A stretch of DNA of 61,001 nt. Origin: Verrucomicrobiaceae bacterium. GTDB taxonomy: Bacteria; Verrucomicrobiota; Verrucomicrobiia; Verrucomicrobiales; Verrucomicrobiaceae. The notes beneath the pieces were generated by a model, which saw nothing but the letters and a program-made list of their open reading frames with translations, had not been told where the DNA came from and searched no databases. Positions 45,400 to 53,328 of the stretch are shown piece by piece (position 1 is the first letter of the stretch; every line of letters starts with the position of its first letter). The stretch is taken from assembly GCA_027486585.1 (NCBI GenBank), contig JAIXOU010000130.1:1-61001 (forward strand), written 5' to 3'. The translations under genes were made by a program, and so were the position numbers.

Positions 45400-46722
45400 A
45401 TGAAACACACATTCCTCCTCCCCACCCTGCTGTTCGCGCCCCTGGCCGCGCTACAGGCCGAGCCCGAATCCAGTCGTCAGCTACAGGCATTTCCTGGAGC
45501 CGAGGGCCACGGCTCCCTCTCGCGTGGTGGCCGCGGCGGGCGGGTAGTGCATGTCACCACTTTAAAGAAACGTGGCCCTGGCAGCCTCGCCTGGGCCATC
45601 AATGAGGTGAAGGAGCCTCGCACGATTGTCTTCGATGTGAGCGGCGTGATCGACTGCAACGACGAGATCGCCTTCACCATCACTCCCGAGAACGACCAGG
45701 TGACCATCGCGGGCGAGACCTCGCCGCATGGGGTGGCGGTTTACAACTACCGGCGTTTCGACATCAGCGGTGAGGACGTCATCCTGCGCTTCCTTCGCTT
45801 CCGGGGCACTCGCATTCACACGAAGAACGATCCCGATGGGCTGCTCATGCTCGATGCGAAGAATGTCATCGTGGACCATTGCTCCTTCTCCGGTGCGTGC
45901 GACGAGACCTTCGACACAGTGCGCTGCGAGAATGTCACCGTGCAATGGTGCGGCATCGATGCATCGCGCAAGGCGGAGGCACACGCGGACTTCTTTGAGA
46001 ACAACGGCCAGTGGCACAACTACGGATCGCTCCATTCGAAGTCCAAACGCATCACCATCCACCACTGCCTCTACGCGCATCAGTCTAAACGCTGCCCGCT
46101 CGCCGATGCTGAGTCTGACGTGGAGGCCATCAACAACGTCATCTACAACTACTCCAACACCCAGCAGACCTGGGGTGCCGAGGGGCCGGGCCTCACCATC
46201 GTGAACTGCTTCTTCAAGCTCGGCCCGGATCGCCGGAAGAACGCGGTGCCCGTGAATCCAAACGCCCGCGTCATCCGCGGTTGTGTCTCGCGAGAAGCCG
46301 ACAACCGCCCCGGCCCGCCAGCCCCCGACCAGGGTCCGGAGTCGAAACTCAGCCTTTCACGCATCGACACTGGTGAGGAAACCTTCAAACGTGTGCTGTC
46401 GCACGCGGGCGCGCTGCCACACGATGCCACAAGCAGTCTGATGGCCTCGGACACGCGGAACGGGACTGGCAAACAGGGTTACGAAGACCGCATCACCGCC
46501 GACCGCGAGGCCTTGGAGAAACCAGCGCCTCCATTGCCCGATGCAGATCAAGACGGCCTGCCTGACGCATGGGAACTCGCTCGCAATCTAGACCCGAATC
46601 AGTCCGACGATGCCTCGAAAATCACCACGGACGGCTACACCGAGTTGGAGCACTACTGTCACCATTTGGCTGCTCGCCGTATCAAGGACGCAGAGGCATT
46701 GAACATTTCAACCAAACCATGA
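45400..46722 (+). CDS. PL1-type pectate lyase
   Basis: 440-residue secreted beta-helix lyase, leader MKHTFLLPTLLFAPLAALQA. The opening AFPGAEGHGSLSRGGRGG with VVHVTTLKKRGPGSLAWAI is typical of bacterial PL1 pectate lyases. Calcium/substrate strands NVIVDHCSFSGACDETFDT and ITIHHCLYAHQSKRCPLAD follow, the latter near the catalytic Arg position. The C-terminal 60 residues contain DADQDGLPDAWELARNLDPN, the D-x-D-x-D-G calcium-binding tail common in secreted pectate lyases of this group. Likely action: beta-elimination of polygalacturonate, the clearest pectin marker in the window. The stop overlaps the next start. Confidence 0.84.
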   Translation: MKHTFLLPTLLFAPLAALQAEPESSRQLQAFPGAEGHGSLSRGGRGGRVVHVTTLKKRGPGSLAWAINEVKEPRTIVFDVSGVIDCNDEIAFTITPENDQVTIAGETSPHGVAVYNYRRFDISGEDVILRFLRFRGTRIHTKNDPDGLLMLDAKNVIVDHCSFSGACDETFDTVRCENVTVQWCGIDASRKAEAHADFFENNGQWHNYGSLHSKSKRITIHHCLYAHQSKRCPLADAESDVEAINNVIYNYSNTQQTWGAEGPGLTIVNCFFKLGPDRRKNAVPVNPNARVIRGCVSREADNRPGPPAPDQGPESKLSLSRIDTGEETFKRVLSHAGALPHDATSSLMASDTRNGTGKQGYEDRITADREALEKPAPPLPDADQDGLPDAWELARNLDPNQSDDASKITTDGYTELEHYCHHLAARRIKDAEALNISTKP

Positions 46723-47483
46723 AACCCACCCTCACCCTCCTCACCGCCCTACTCCTCGCGCCGCTGGCCGCGCTGCATGCTGGCGATAACGCTCCCGTTC
46801 CTGCATCGTGGAGTGATGACTTCTCGGACGCGGCTGCCTTTGCCGTGAACTGGCGGCCCTATGGCTTTCTTGCTACCGGCATCGATGCCAAGCATCCGCT
46901 CGGTAAGACCGTGAGTGGCAAGGACGCGCGGCCTGAATGGTGGCAGATCATGGACGGGGCGTTGCGTGGTCAGTGCTTCCCAGAGGAGAAACATCCGCCT
47001 GGACTGCGCCGAGCCATCAGCGGGACCGACATTCAGCTCCACTGTCGCTTCAAAATGGCTGCCGAAGGTCAGATCGGCATCAGCATCGGCGGACCGAATC
47101 CCATCGTGGAGAGAGACTTCAATGTCGCCGGCCTGCACATCCGTCCCGACGGCATCACCGCTTGGGACAACGACGTCTTGCAGCCGAAAGGCTCGCCACA
47201 AGCCGCAGAACTGAAGGCCAAAGGCATATGGAACCGCAAGTTCTTCTACGCGAAGACAGAGAAGGTCCAGATCACCCCCGACGTGTGGCACGCCCTTGTC
47301 CTCGAACTGCGTGGCAAAGAACTTCAGGTCACGCTCAACGGCAAGCTAGCTCTCACCTACACCACGCTCTGTGGTGACATGCCGAAGAACGACATCGGCC
47401 TCCAGCCGGGAGGAAAAAGCCAAAAACCACTCGCCTCGTGGTTCGATGATTTTCGCATCGAACCGCTGCTGGCAAAGCAATAG
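46719..47483 (+). CDS. DUF1080-like concanavalin-fold secreted protein
   Basis: 254-residue protein with an exact consensus leader (MKPTLTLLTALLLAPLAALH, then AGD). One beta-jelly-roll domain: WSDDFSDAAAFAVNWRPYG, PEWWQIMDGALRGQCFPEE, TDIQLHCRFKMAAEGQIGI, WHALVLELRGKELQVTLNGK and a closing SWFDDFRIEPL. This layout matches the DUF1080/3-keto-disaccharide hydrolase and LamG-like group, whose members include glycan-binding and 3-keto-glycoside-cleaving proteins; no catalytic residues can be assigned. Start and upstream stop overlap by 4 bases. Its leader carries the 20-base exact match at 46755. Confidence 0.72.
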   Translation: MKPTLTLLTALLLAPLAALHAGDNAPVPASWSDDFSDAAAFAVNWRPYGFLATGIDAKHPLGKTVSGKDARPEWWQIMDGALRGQCFPEEKHPPGLRRAISGTDIQLHCRFKMAAEGQIGISIGGPNPIVERDFNVAGLHIRPDGITAWDNDVLQPKGSPQAAELKAKGIWNRKFFYAKTEKVQITPDVWHALVLELRGKELQVTLNGKLALTYTTLCGDMPKNDIGLQPGGKSQKPLASWFDDFRIEPLLAKQ

Positions 47484-47491
47484 CCATTTTC

Positions 47492-49096
47492 ATGAAACCA
47501 ACCTTCACGTTCCTCACCACCTTCCTGCTCGCGCCGTTGGCGGCGCTCCTCGCCGACGACGCTCCAGCGCGGCAACCGGCGCGGCAAACGCCGTGGCATC
47601 TCGGTCCGCCGAAAACGGAGCATGCGGTGAGCAACCGCGCTCTGACTATGGCCCCAAGCATCACGGTCGCACCGAAAGGGCGGCTGTGGGCGACCTTTTA
47701 CGCTGGCGTGACGCCCGGCGAGGACCTCAACAACTACGTCGTGCTTTCAACCAGTGGCGACAATGGCGCGACCTGGCAGGAAGTGCTCACCATGGATCCC
47801 GATGCAGGCGGGCCGGTGCGGGCGTTCGATCCCGAGGTGTGGGTGTCGCCGGATGGCCGCTTGTTCCTCTTTTGGGCGCAAAGGAGACCCTCAGTGAAAC
47901 CGGAACTGTGGTGCGCGGAAACTGCCCAGCCCGATGCCGCGCAGCCCGAGTGGTCGCTACCGCGCCGCATCGGAGAAGGGGTGATGATGTGCAAGCCGCT
48001 CGTATTTTCCTCCGGTGAATGGGGGCTCCCGATCAGCCAATGGGGCAACAAGGGCTGGAGTGTTGGGGACAATAGTGCGCAGCTCGTCGTCTCCACCGAT
48101 GCAGGCAAAACCTGGACCCTGCGCGGCAGTTGCAATGTGCCAAAGGACGCGCGCGAGGCCGACGAGCACATGTTCGTCGAGCGCACCGACGGCTCCCTTT
48201 GGCTGCTCGTGCGCACCCGATACGGCATCGGGGAAAGCGTCTCCACCGACCGCGGCAAGACGTGGCCGGATCTGACGCCCTCGGGCATTGAGCACCCTAC
48301 CTCGCGCTTTTTCGTTCGCAGGCTCGTGTCGGGAAATCTGCTGCTCGTGAAGCACGGCCCGCTCGACCAGCGGATCGGTCGTTCGCATCTCACGGCCTAC
48401 CTTTCCAAAGACGATGGCAAGACTTGGAGTGGCGGCCTCATGCTCGATGAACGCCCGGGCGTGTCCTATCCCGATGGCCAGCAGACGCCGGACGGTCTCA
48501 TCCGCATCATTTACGACTACAATCGCGTCACCGACCGCAACATCCTGATGGCGGCCTTTCGCGAAGAAGATGTGGCCGGAGGCAAGAACGTGAGCGGCGC
48601 GGTGAAGCTGCGTCAGCTCGTCAGCAAGGGCACCGGCGGCAAGGAGAAACCAAAGCCCTCCAAAGCTCCCGTCCGCGCCAACGACGATGGCAAACCGATG
48701 CGCACCGCCAAGCCTGGCACGCTCACGAGTGCCGGAGCGAAATCGCAACCGCTCATCCCCGGCGCGAAGCTCTTTACCGACCGCGCCTACGTCGCTGCCG
48801 AAATCCCTGCCCCACTGAAGAACGCGCACTTCCTCCCCATCGCGATGAACGGTCAAAAAACGCTCAAGTGCGAACGAACCGGCACCGTCTTCTTCCTCAC
48901 CCCCGCGCTCGACCGCAGCGGCGACAGCGCTGCGCAAGCCCTGATCGACCAAGGCTTCGAGAAAGTCGCCCTGCCTGAGATCCCGCTCTTCATTCCTGAA
49001 ATGGTCGCGAACTACTCCACGCTCTTCCAAAAAGACTGCGCCGCCGGCGAAACCATCCTTATCGGCAAATGGGCCGTGCCCGTGATCCTTCCATAA
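47492..49096 (+). CDS. BNR/sialidase-fold secreted protein related to the double-propeller protein
   Basis: 534-residue protein, leader MKPTFTFLTTFLLAPLAALL. Four Asp boxes: SGDNGATWQ, STDAGKTWT, STDRGKTWP and SKDDGKTWS. ADEHMFVERTDGSLWLLVRT, TSRFFVRRLVSGNLLLVKHG and MLDERPGVSYPDGQQTPDGL match the first half of the protein at 36203 and define a subfamily within the sialidase superfamily. The C-terminal 140 residues (KPKPSKAPVRANDDGK, then FTDRAYVAAEIPAPLKNAHF) form an additional linker plus small domain absent from that relative. It is the last array gene with the standard leader; cytoplasmic metabolic genes follow. Confidence 0.74.
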   Translation: MKPTFTFLTTFLLAPLAALLADDAPARQPARQTPWHLGPPKTEHAVSNRALTMAPSITVAPKGRLWATFYAGVTPGEDLNNYVVLSTSGDNGATWQEVLTMDPDAGGPVRAFDPEVWVSPDGRLFLFWAQRRPSVKPELWCAETAQPDAAQPEWSLPRRIGEGVMMCKPLVFSSGEWGLPISQWGNKGWSVGDNSAQLVVSTDAGKTWTLRGSCNVPKDAREADEHMFVERTDGSLWLLVRTRYGIGESVSTDRGKTWPDLTPSGIEHPTSRFFVRRLVSGNLLLVKHGPLDQRIGRSHLTAYLSKDDGKTWSGGLMLDERPGVSYPDGQQTPDGLIRIIYDYNRVTDRNILMAAFREEDVAGGKNVSGAVKLRQLVSKGTGGKEKPKPSKAPVRANDDGKPMRTAKPGTLTSAGAKSQPLIPGAKLFTDRAYVAAEIPAPLKNAHFLPIAMNGQKTLKCERTGTVFFLTPALDRSGDSAAQALIDQGFEKVALPEIPLFIPEMVANYSTLFQKDCAAGETILIGKWAVPVILP

Positions 49097-49107
49097 TCCC
49101 CACCACC

Positions 49108-50013
49108 ATGAACACCGCACAAACATTGAAGACACTGCTCGCCGGAGAAAACCTCGTGATGGCTCCGGGCGCGGCGGATGCGCTGACGGCGCGATTGATC
49201 GAGTGCGCGGGGTTTCCGGCGGTTTACATGACGGGCTTTGGTGCGACGGCGAGTCTGACAGGATGTCCTGATGTCGGGATTTTGACGCAGACGGAGATGA
49301 CGACTCATGCGCGGAACATGGTTCGTGCGGTGAAGGTGCCGGTGATCGCGGATGCGGATACGGGCTACGGTGGACCGGCGAACATCGAGCGTACGGTGCG
49401 CGAGTATTTGCAGGCGGGCGTGGCGGCGATGCACCTTGAGGATCAGGCGGCACCAAAACGCTGCGGGCACATGGCGGGCATCAAGCTGGTGTCGGTGGAG
49501 GAGATGACGGGGCGTCTGAAAGGGGCCATCAAGGCGCGGGGCGATGCGGATATGCTCATCATCGGGCGCACGGATGCGCTGGCGGCGGCGGGTCGCGCTG
49601 AGGCGATTCGCCGGGCTTTATGCTACCGCGAGGCGGGTGTGGATCTGGTCTTCGTGGATGCGATGAAGACCATCGCGGATGCGGAGGCAGTGGCTCGCGA
49701 AGTGCCGGGGCCGCTGATGATCAGCATCGTGGAGGGCCACGAGACGATGCGCCTGCTGCCGCAGGATTTGAAGCGCCTGGGCTACTCGCTCGCGCTGTAT
49801 CCGCTCTCGGCGCTCTTCGCAGCCACGCGAGCGGTGAGCGAGGTTTTGCAGGGCTTGCGGCGCGATGGCTCCACGCTCGCCGATGCAGGCCGCATGGCGA
49901 CTTACGCTGAGTTTTCCGAGGTGGTTCGCCTCGATCATTTCCGCTCGCTCGATGACCGCTTCGGCGTGGCCGATTCTTCCCAACTCAATCCAAACCCAAG
50001 CAACAACGTATGA
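49108..50013 (+). CDS. Isocitrate lyase/PEP-mutase superfamily enzyme
   Basis: 301-residue cytoplasmic enzyme. VIADADTGYGGPANIERTVR gives the D-x-D-x-G-Y-G metal/substrate motif, MHLEDQAAPKRCGHMAG holds the K/R-C-G-H loop with catalytic Cys119, and MLIIGRTDALAAAGRAEAI completes the pattern of 2-methylisocitrate lyase, dimethylmalate lyase and related C-C bond lyases. The K-R-C-G-H loop argues for a lyase rather than a phosphonomutase. It begins a tight four-gene set with a dehydrogenase, MFS transporter and ROK kinase. A role in cleaving a sugar-acid-derived dicarboxylate is inferred from this. Start at ATG 49108, 11 bases after the previous stop. Confidence 0.82.
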   Translation: MNTAQTLKTLLAGENLVMAPGAADALTARLIECAGFPAVYMTGFGATASLTGCPDVGILTQTEMTTHARNMVRAVKVPVIADADTGYGGPANIERTVREYLQAGVAAMHLEDQAAPKRCGHMAGIKLVSVEEMTGRLKGAIKARGDADMLIIGRTDALAAAGRAEAIRRALCYREAGVDLVFVDAMKTIADAEAVAREVPGPLMISIVEGHETMRLLPQDLKRLGYSLALYPLSALFAATRAVSEVLQGLRRDGSTLADAGRMATYAEFSEVVRLDHFRSLDDRFGVADSSQLNPNPSNNV

Positions 50014-51041
50014 AAGCCGTCGTGAAAACGCGCCCGGAACCGGGCAATGTCGAATACATCGAAATGCCGGAGCCACAGGCCGCGCCGGGGCAGGTGGTCA
50101 TCGAGATTCGCAACGCGGGCGTGTGCGGCACGGACATCCACATATTCAAAAGCGAGTATGTCATCAAGCCGCCGGTGATCCTCGGTCATGAGGTTTGCGG
50201 CACCATCGTGGAGACCGGCGCTGGCGTGACGCGCTGGAAGGTGGGCGACCGCGTGACGGTGAATCCTTCCGCAGGCCGCCTCTGCGGGAAATGCCGCTAC
50301 TGCCAGATCGGCGCGCCCTTCATGTGCATCGACCGCGCGGCGGTGGGCAGCGGCATGAATGGCGGCTTCGCGAAGTATCTCAACGTGCGGCAGGAGATCG
50401 TGCTGCCGCTGCCGGAGAGCCTCGATTTTGAAACGGGCGCGCTGTGCGAGCCCTTCGCGTGCGCGGTGCAGGCCGTGCTGGAACTGACGACTATCCGTCC
50501 GGGTGAAGTGGTCGCCGTGTCCGGCCCCGGCCCCATCGGACTGATGTGTGCGATGCTGGCGAAGGCTTATGGAGCACGCGTGGTGCTGCTCGGCACGTCG
50601 AAAGACGCAGGCCGCATGGAACTGAGCAAAACGCTCGGCATCGATGTGACCGTCAATGTGTAGGAAGGCCATGCGTTGGACACGGTGAAGGAACTCACGC
50701 ACGGCTACGGCGCGGATGTGGTGCTGGAGTGTGCGGGCGCTCCCGCCTCCGCCGCGATGTGTCTCGACCTCGTGCGCAAGATGGGCCGCTACACGCAGGT
50801 CGGCATCTTCGGTGCACCGTTTCAGATCGAGTTGGACAAGGTCATCCTCAAGCAACTGCACTTCCAGGGTTCCATCTGCCACACGTGGCAGACGTGGGAC
50901 ACCACGCTGCGTTTGCTCGGTGATGGCGTCTTTGATTTGCGACCTCTCATCTCAAATCGTCTGCCGCTCAGTCGCTGGGAAGAGGCTTTCCAGGGCGTCA
51001 TCAACAAGAACGAAACCAAGGTCCTACTGCAACCGGAGTGA
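50010..51041 (+). pseudogene. Zinc-dependent medium-chain dehydrogenase interrupted by an in-frame TAG
   Basis: The frame encodes a complete 343-codon MDR dehydrogenase of the sorbitol/threonine dehydrogenase group, except that codon 218 (50661-50663) is TAG. Before it: GVCGTDIHIF (catalytic-zinc Cys), GHEVCG (His-Glu), CGKCRYCQIGAPFMC (four-cysteine structural zinc) and the Rossmann glycines SGPGPIGLM. After it, in the same frame: EGHALDTVKELTHGYGADVV and VILKQLHFQGSICHTW, the rest of the fold. No frameshift is needed; CAG to TAG is the simplest origin. The 217-residue fragment would lack half the NAD domain. Alternatives are a sequencing error, suppression of the codon, or a recent null mutation. 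The ATG overlaps the lyase stop and the 3' end overlaps a GTG of the next frame. Confidence 0.82.
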
Positions 51042-51046
51042 AGCCC

Positions 51047-52366
51047 ATGCCGTCTAACGAAATATCTCCAATGCCGCCGAAGTCGCCGCGTCTCCGCCGG
51101 GTGCAAATCACCTCGCTGGTGCTGCTCGTGCTCATCGGCGTGATCAACTACATCGACCGCGCCACGCTCGCGATTGCGAATCCGCTCATCCGCGAGGAGT
51201 TGGGCCTGTCCGTGGCCGACATGGGCCTGCTGCTCTCCGCCTTCCTCGGTGCGTATGCGCTCGCGCAGTTGCCTGCCGGCCTGATCGTGGACCGCTTTGG
51301 GCCGCGGCTCGTGCTCTCGCTCAGCCTGGCCATCTGGTCGCTGGCGCAGATGGTGGGTGGGTTCGTGCGCGGGTTTGGGCAGTTCTTTGCCACCCGTGCG
51401 GCGCTCGGCATCGGCGAGGCACCGCAATTCCCCGCGAACGTGCGGGTGGTGTGCGACTGGTTTGGCAAAGGTGAGCGCGGCTTCGCCACTGGCGTGTGGA
51501 ACTGCTCCTCCACGCTTGGCACGGCCATCTCCGCACCGCTGCTCACCTTCCTCATGCTCAGCTTGGGGTGGCGGGCCATGTTTATCATCATGGGCGCGGT
51601 CGGACTCGTGGTTGCCGCCGCGTTTTACGCGATGTATCGCAATCCCGCCCAGGTTGACCTCACCGAGGACGAAAAGCGTTACCTCGCCGATGGCGAAAAG
51701 CCCACGGTGCGCCAACCCATCACGCTCCGTGAATGGACGCATCTCTTCCGCTTTCGCACGACGTGGGGCATGATCTTCGGCTTCTCCGGCACGGTGTATC
51801 TGCTGTGGATTTACAACGCGTGGCTGCCGAGCTACCTGCAAATGGAGCGCCACTTCACCATCGCAAAGACGGGCTGGGTGGCCGCGATTCCGTTCGTATT
51901 CGGCGTCTTCGGCAGCCTGTGCGGCGGCCACCTCTGCGACTATCTCGTGAGACGCGGCGTTTCGCCCATGCTGAGTCGCAAGGGACCGATGGTCATCGCG
52001 CTGCTCGGCGGCTCGGTCTTCACCGCGCTCGCTGCCATCACGCCGGGGAATGCGCTCGCCATCGGCTTCATCGCCGTCGCCATGTTCCTGCTCTACATCG
52101 CCAGCAGCGCCGCGTGGGCCATGGCTCCGGTCGCCGCGCCAGGGAACAGCACCGCCTCGCTCGGTGCGGTGCAAAACTTTGGCGGTTACTGCGGCGGCAC
52201 GCTCGCCCCCGCGCTCACCGGTTTCATCGTGCAAAAAACCACCAGCTTCGCGCCCGCCCTGCACACCGGCGCAGCCATCGGCATCGTCGCCGCGTTGCTC
52301 TACCTCGTGCTCGTCCGCGAGCCGATCACACCACGCACACCATCTGCCAACTCGTCCTTGATTTGA
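51047..52366 (+). CDS. MFS transporter of the anion:cation symporter (hexuronate/sugar-acid) type
   Basis: 439-residue membrane protein with twelve predicted helices. VINYIDRATLAIANPLI after helix 1 and GLIVDRFGPRLVLSL between helices 2 and 3 are characteristic of the ACS family that includes ExuT, GudP and GarP. RAALGIGEAPQFPANVRVV in helix 4 is another strong family mark (E-A-x-x-F-P). It probably imports galacturonate, an unsaturated uronate or a related acid produced by the secreted enzymes; exact substrate unproven. ATG 51047 is preceded by GGAG at eight bases. A GTG at 51038 would add three residues and overlap the dehydrogenase stop. Confidence 0.85.
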   Translation: MPSNEISPMPPKSPRLRRVQITSLVLLVLIGVINYIDRATLAIANPLIREELGLSVADMGLLLSAFLGAYALAQLPAGLIVDRFGPRLVLSLSLAIWSLAQMVGGFVRGFGQFFATRAALGIGEAPQFPANVRVVCDWFGKGERGFATGVWNCSSTLGTAISAPLLTFLMLSLGWRAMFIIMGAVGLVVAAAFYAMYRNPAQVDLTEDEKRYLADGEKPTVRQPITLREWTHLFRFRTTWGMIFGFSGTVYLLWIYNAWLPSYLQMERHFTIAKTGWVAAIPFVFGVFGSLCGGHLCDYLVRRGVSPMLSRKGPMVIALLGGSVFTALAAITPGNALAIGFIAVAMFLLYIASSAAWAMAPVAAPGNSTASLGAVQNFGGYCGGTLAPALTGFIVQKTTSFAPALHTGAAIGIVAALLYLVLVREPITPRTPSANSSLI

Positions 52367-52369
52367 CCC

Positions 52370-53299
52370 ATGAGCGCAGCATCGCGGCTCGCCATCGGCA
52401 TCGACCTTGGCGGCACTCACATCAAAGCAGCCCTGTTGGAGCGTGACACAGGCACGCTGGTGCAGGCGTCGTCCCAATCCACTCTGGATGGCGAGTGGCG
52501 TGGCTCTGAGCCCTTGTTCGCCCATCGTGTGCGTGATCTCGTGCATGAACTGGAAGCCACCGCGGGCTGCGGGCCATTGCCAGTTGGCCTGTGCGCTCCC
52601 GGCTTGGCCCACCGCAGTGGCCGCTGCATCGACTGGATGCCTGGCCGAATGCATGGATTGGAAAAACTGGACTGGCCCGCTTTTTTAGCGCGTCAAGTGC
52701 GCGTGCTGAATGATGCCCATGCCGCCCTGCTCGGCGAAGAATGGGTCGGCAGCGCTCAGGGCTGTCAGGATGTCATCATGCTGACCTTGGGCACGGCGGT
52801 GGGTGGATCCATTCTCAGCGGTGGCAGACTCATCCGAGGCCACATCGGGCGTGGTGGACATTTGGGACACATTTCCATCCAAGCAGACGGCGAACAGGAT
52901 GCCTTTCAGACCCCGGGAAGTTTAGTCTCCTACCTGGGAAATCAAAGCCTGCCCCAGCGCACCCAGGGTCGCTACGAAAGCACCCATGCCCTCGTCGCCG
53001 CCGCGATCTCCGGTGAGGCGGATGCCCAGATCATCTGGGATGCCTCCGTCCGTCGTTTGGCTGTGGCCGTGGCGTCTTTGATCAATGTGCTCGATCCCGA
53101 ACTGGTGATCTTGGGCGGCGGAATCTCCGCCGGAGCGGGCGATGCCCTTCTCAAGCCACTGCAAAGCTACCTCGACCAATACGAATGGCGTCCCGGCGGA
53201 CACCAAGTTCGGCTGACGCTCGCCAGTGCAGGTGAGTGGGCTGGGGCCTATGGCTGCGTGCGTGAGCTCGCGCGCCGTCAGTTCGAAAAACAACTCTGA
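52370..53299 (+). CDS. ROK-family sugar kinase
   Basis: 309-residue cytoplasmic protein. IGIDLGGTHIKAALLERDTG is the N-terminal phosphate-binding loop, VRVLNDAHAALLGEEW the catalytic-Asp segment (N-D-A-x-A), and TLGTAVGGSILSGG the third nucleotide motif. GHIGRGGHLGHISI stands where the ROK zinc-binding G-x-x-x-E-x-G-H motif is expected, with G-G-H replacing part of it. The C-terminus has PELVILGGGISAG. No helix-turn-helix precedes the kinase domain, so it is an enzyme rather than a NagC-type repressor. Three bases separate it from the transporter. It probably phosphorylates an imported sugar or keto-sugar acid. Confidence 0.85.
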   Translation: MSAASRLAIGIDLGGTHIKAALLERDTGTLVQASSQSTLDGEWRGSEPLFAHRVRDLVHELEATAGCGPLPVGLCAPGLAHRSGRCIDWMPGRMHGLEKLDWPAFLARQVRVLNDAHAALLGEEWVGSAQGCQDVIMLTLGTAVGGSILSGGRLIRGHIGRGGHLGHISIQADGEQDAFQTPGSLVSYLGNQSLPQRTQGRYESTHALVAAAISGEADAQIIWDASVRRLAVAVASLINVLDPELVILGGGISAGAGDALLKPLQSYLDQYEWRPGGHQVRLTLASAGEWAGAYGCVRELARRQFEKQL

Positions 53300-53328
53300 T
53301 TTTCAAAGACAAAATGACCAACAAGACC

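Noticed and set aside
2600..47500. Recurrent antisense peptide pattern (A-S-G-A-S-S-R-A) opposite many gene starts
   Set aside because: It is simply the complement of the repeated leader DNA read on the other strand, not a conserved set of small proteins.
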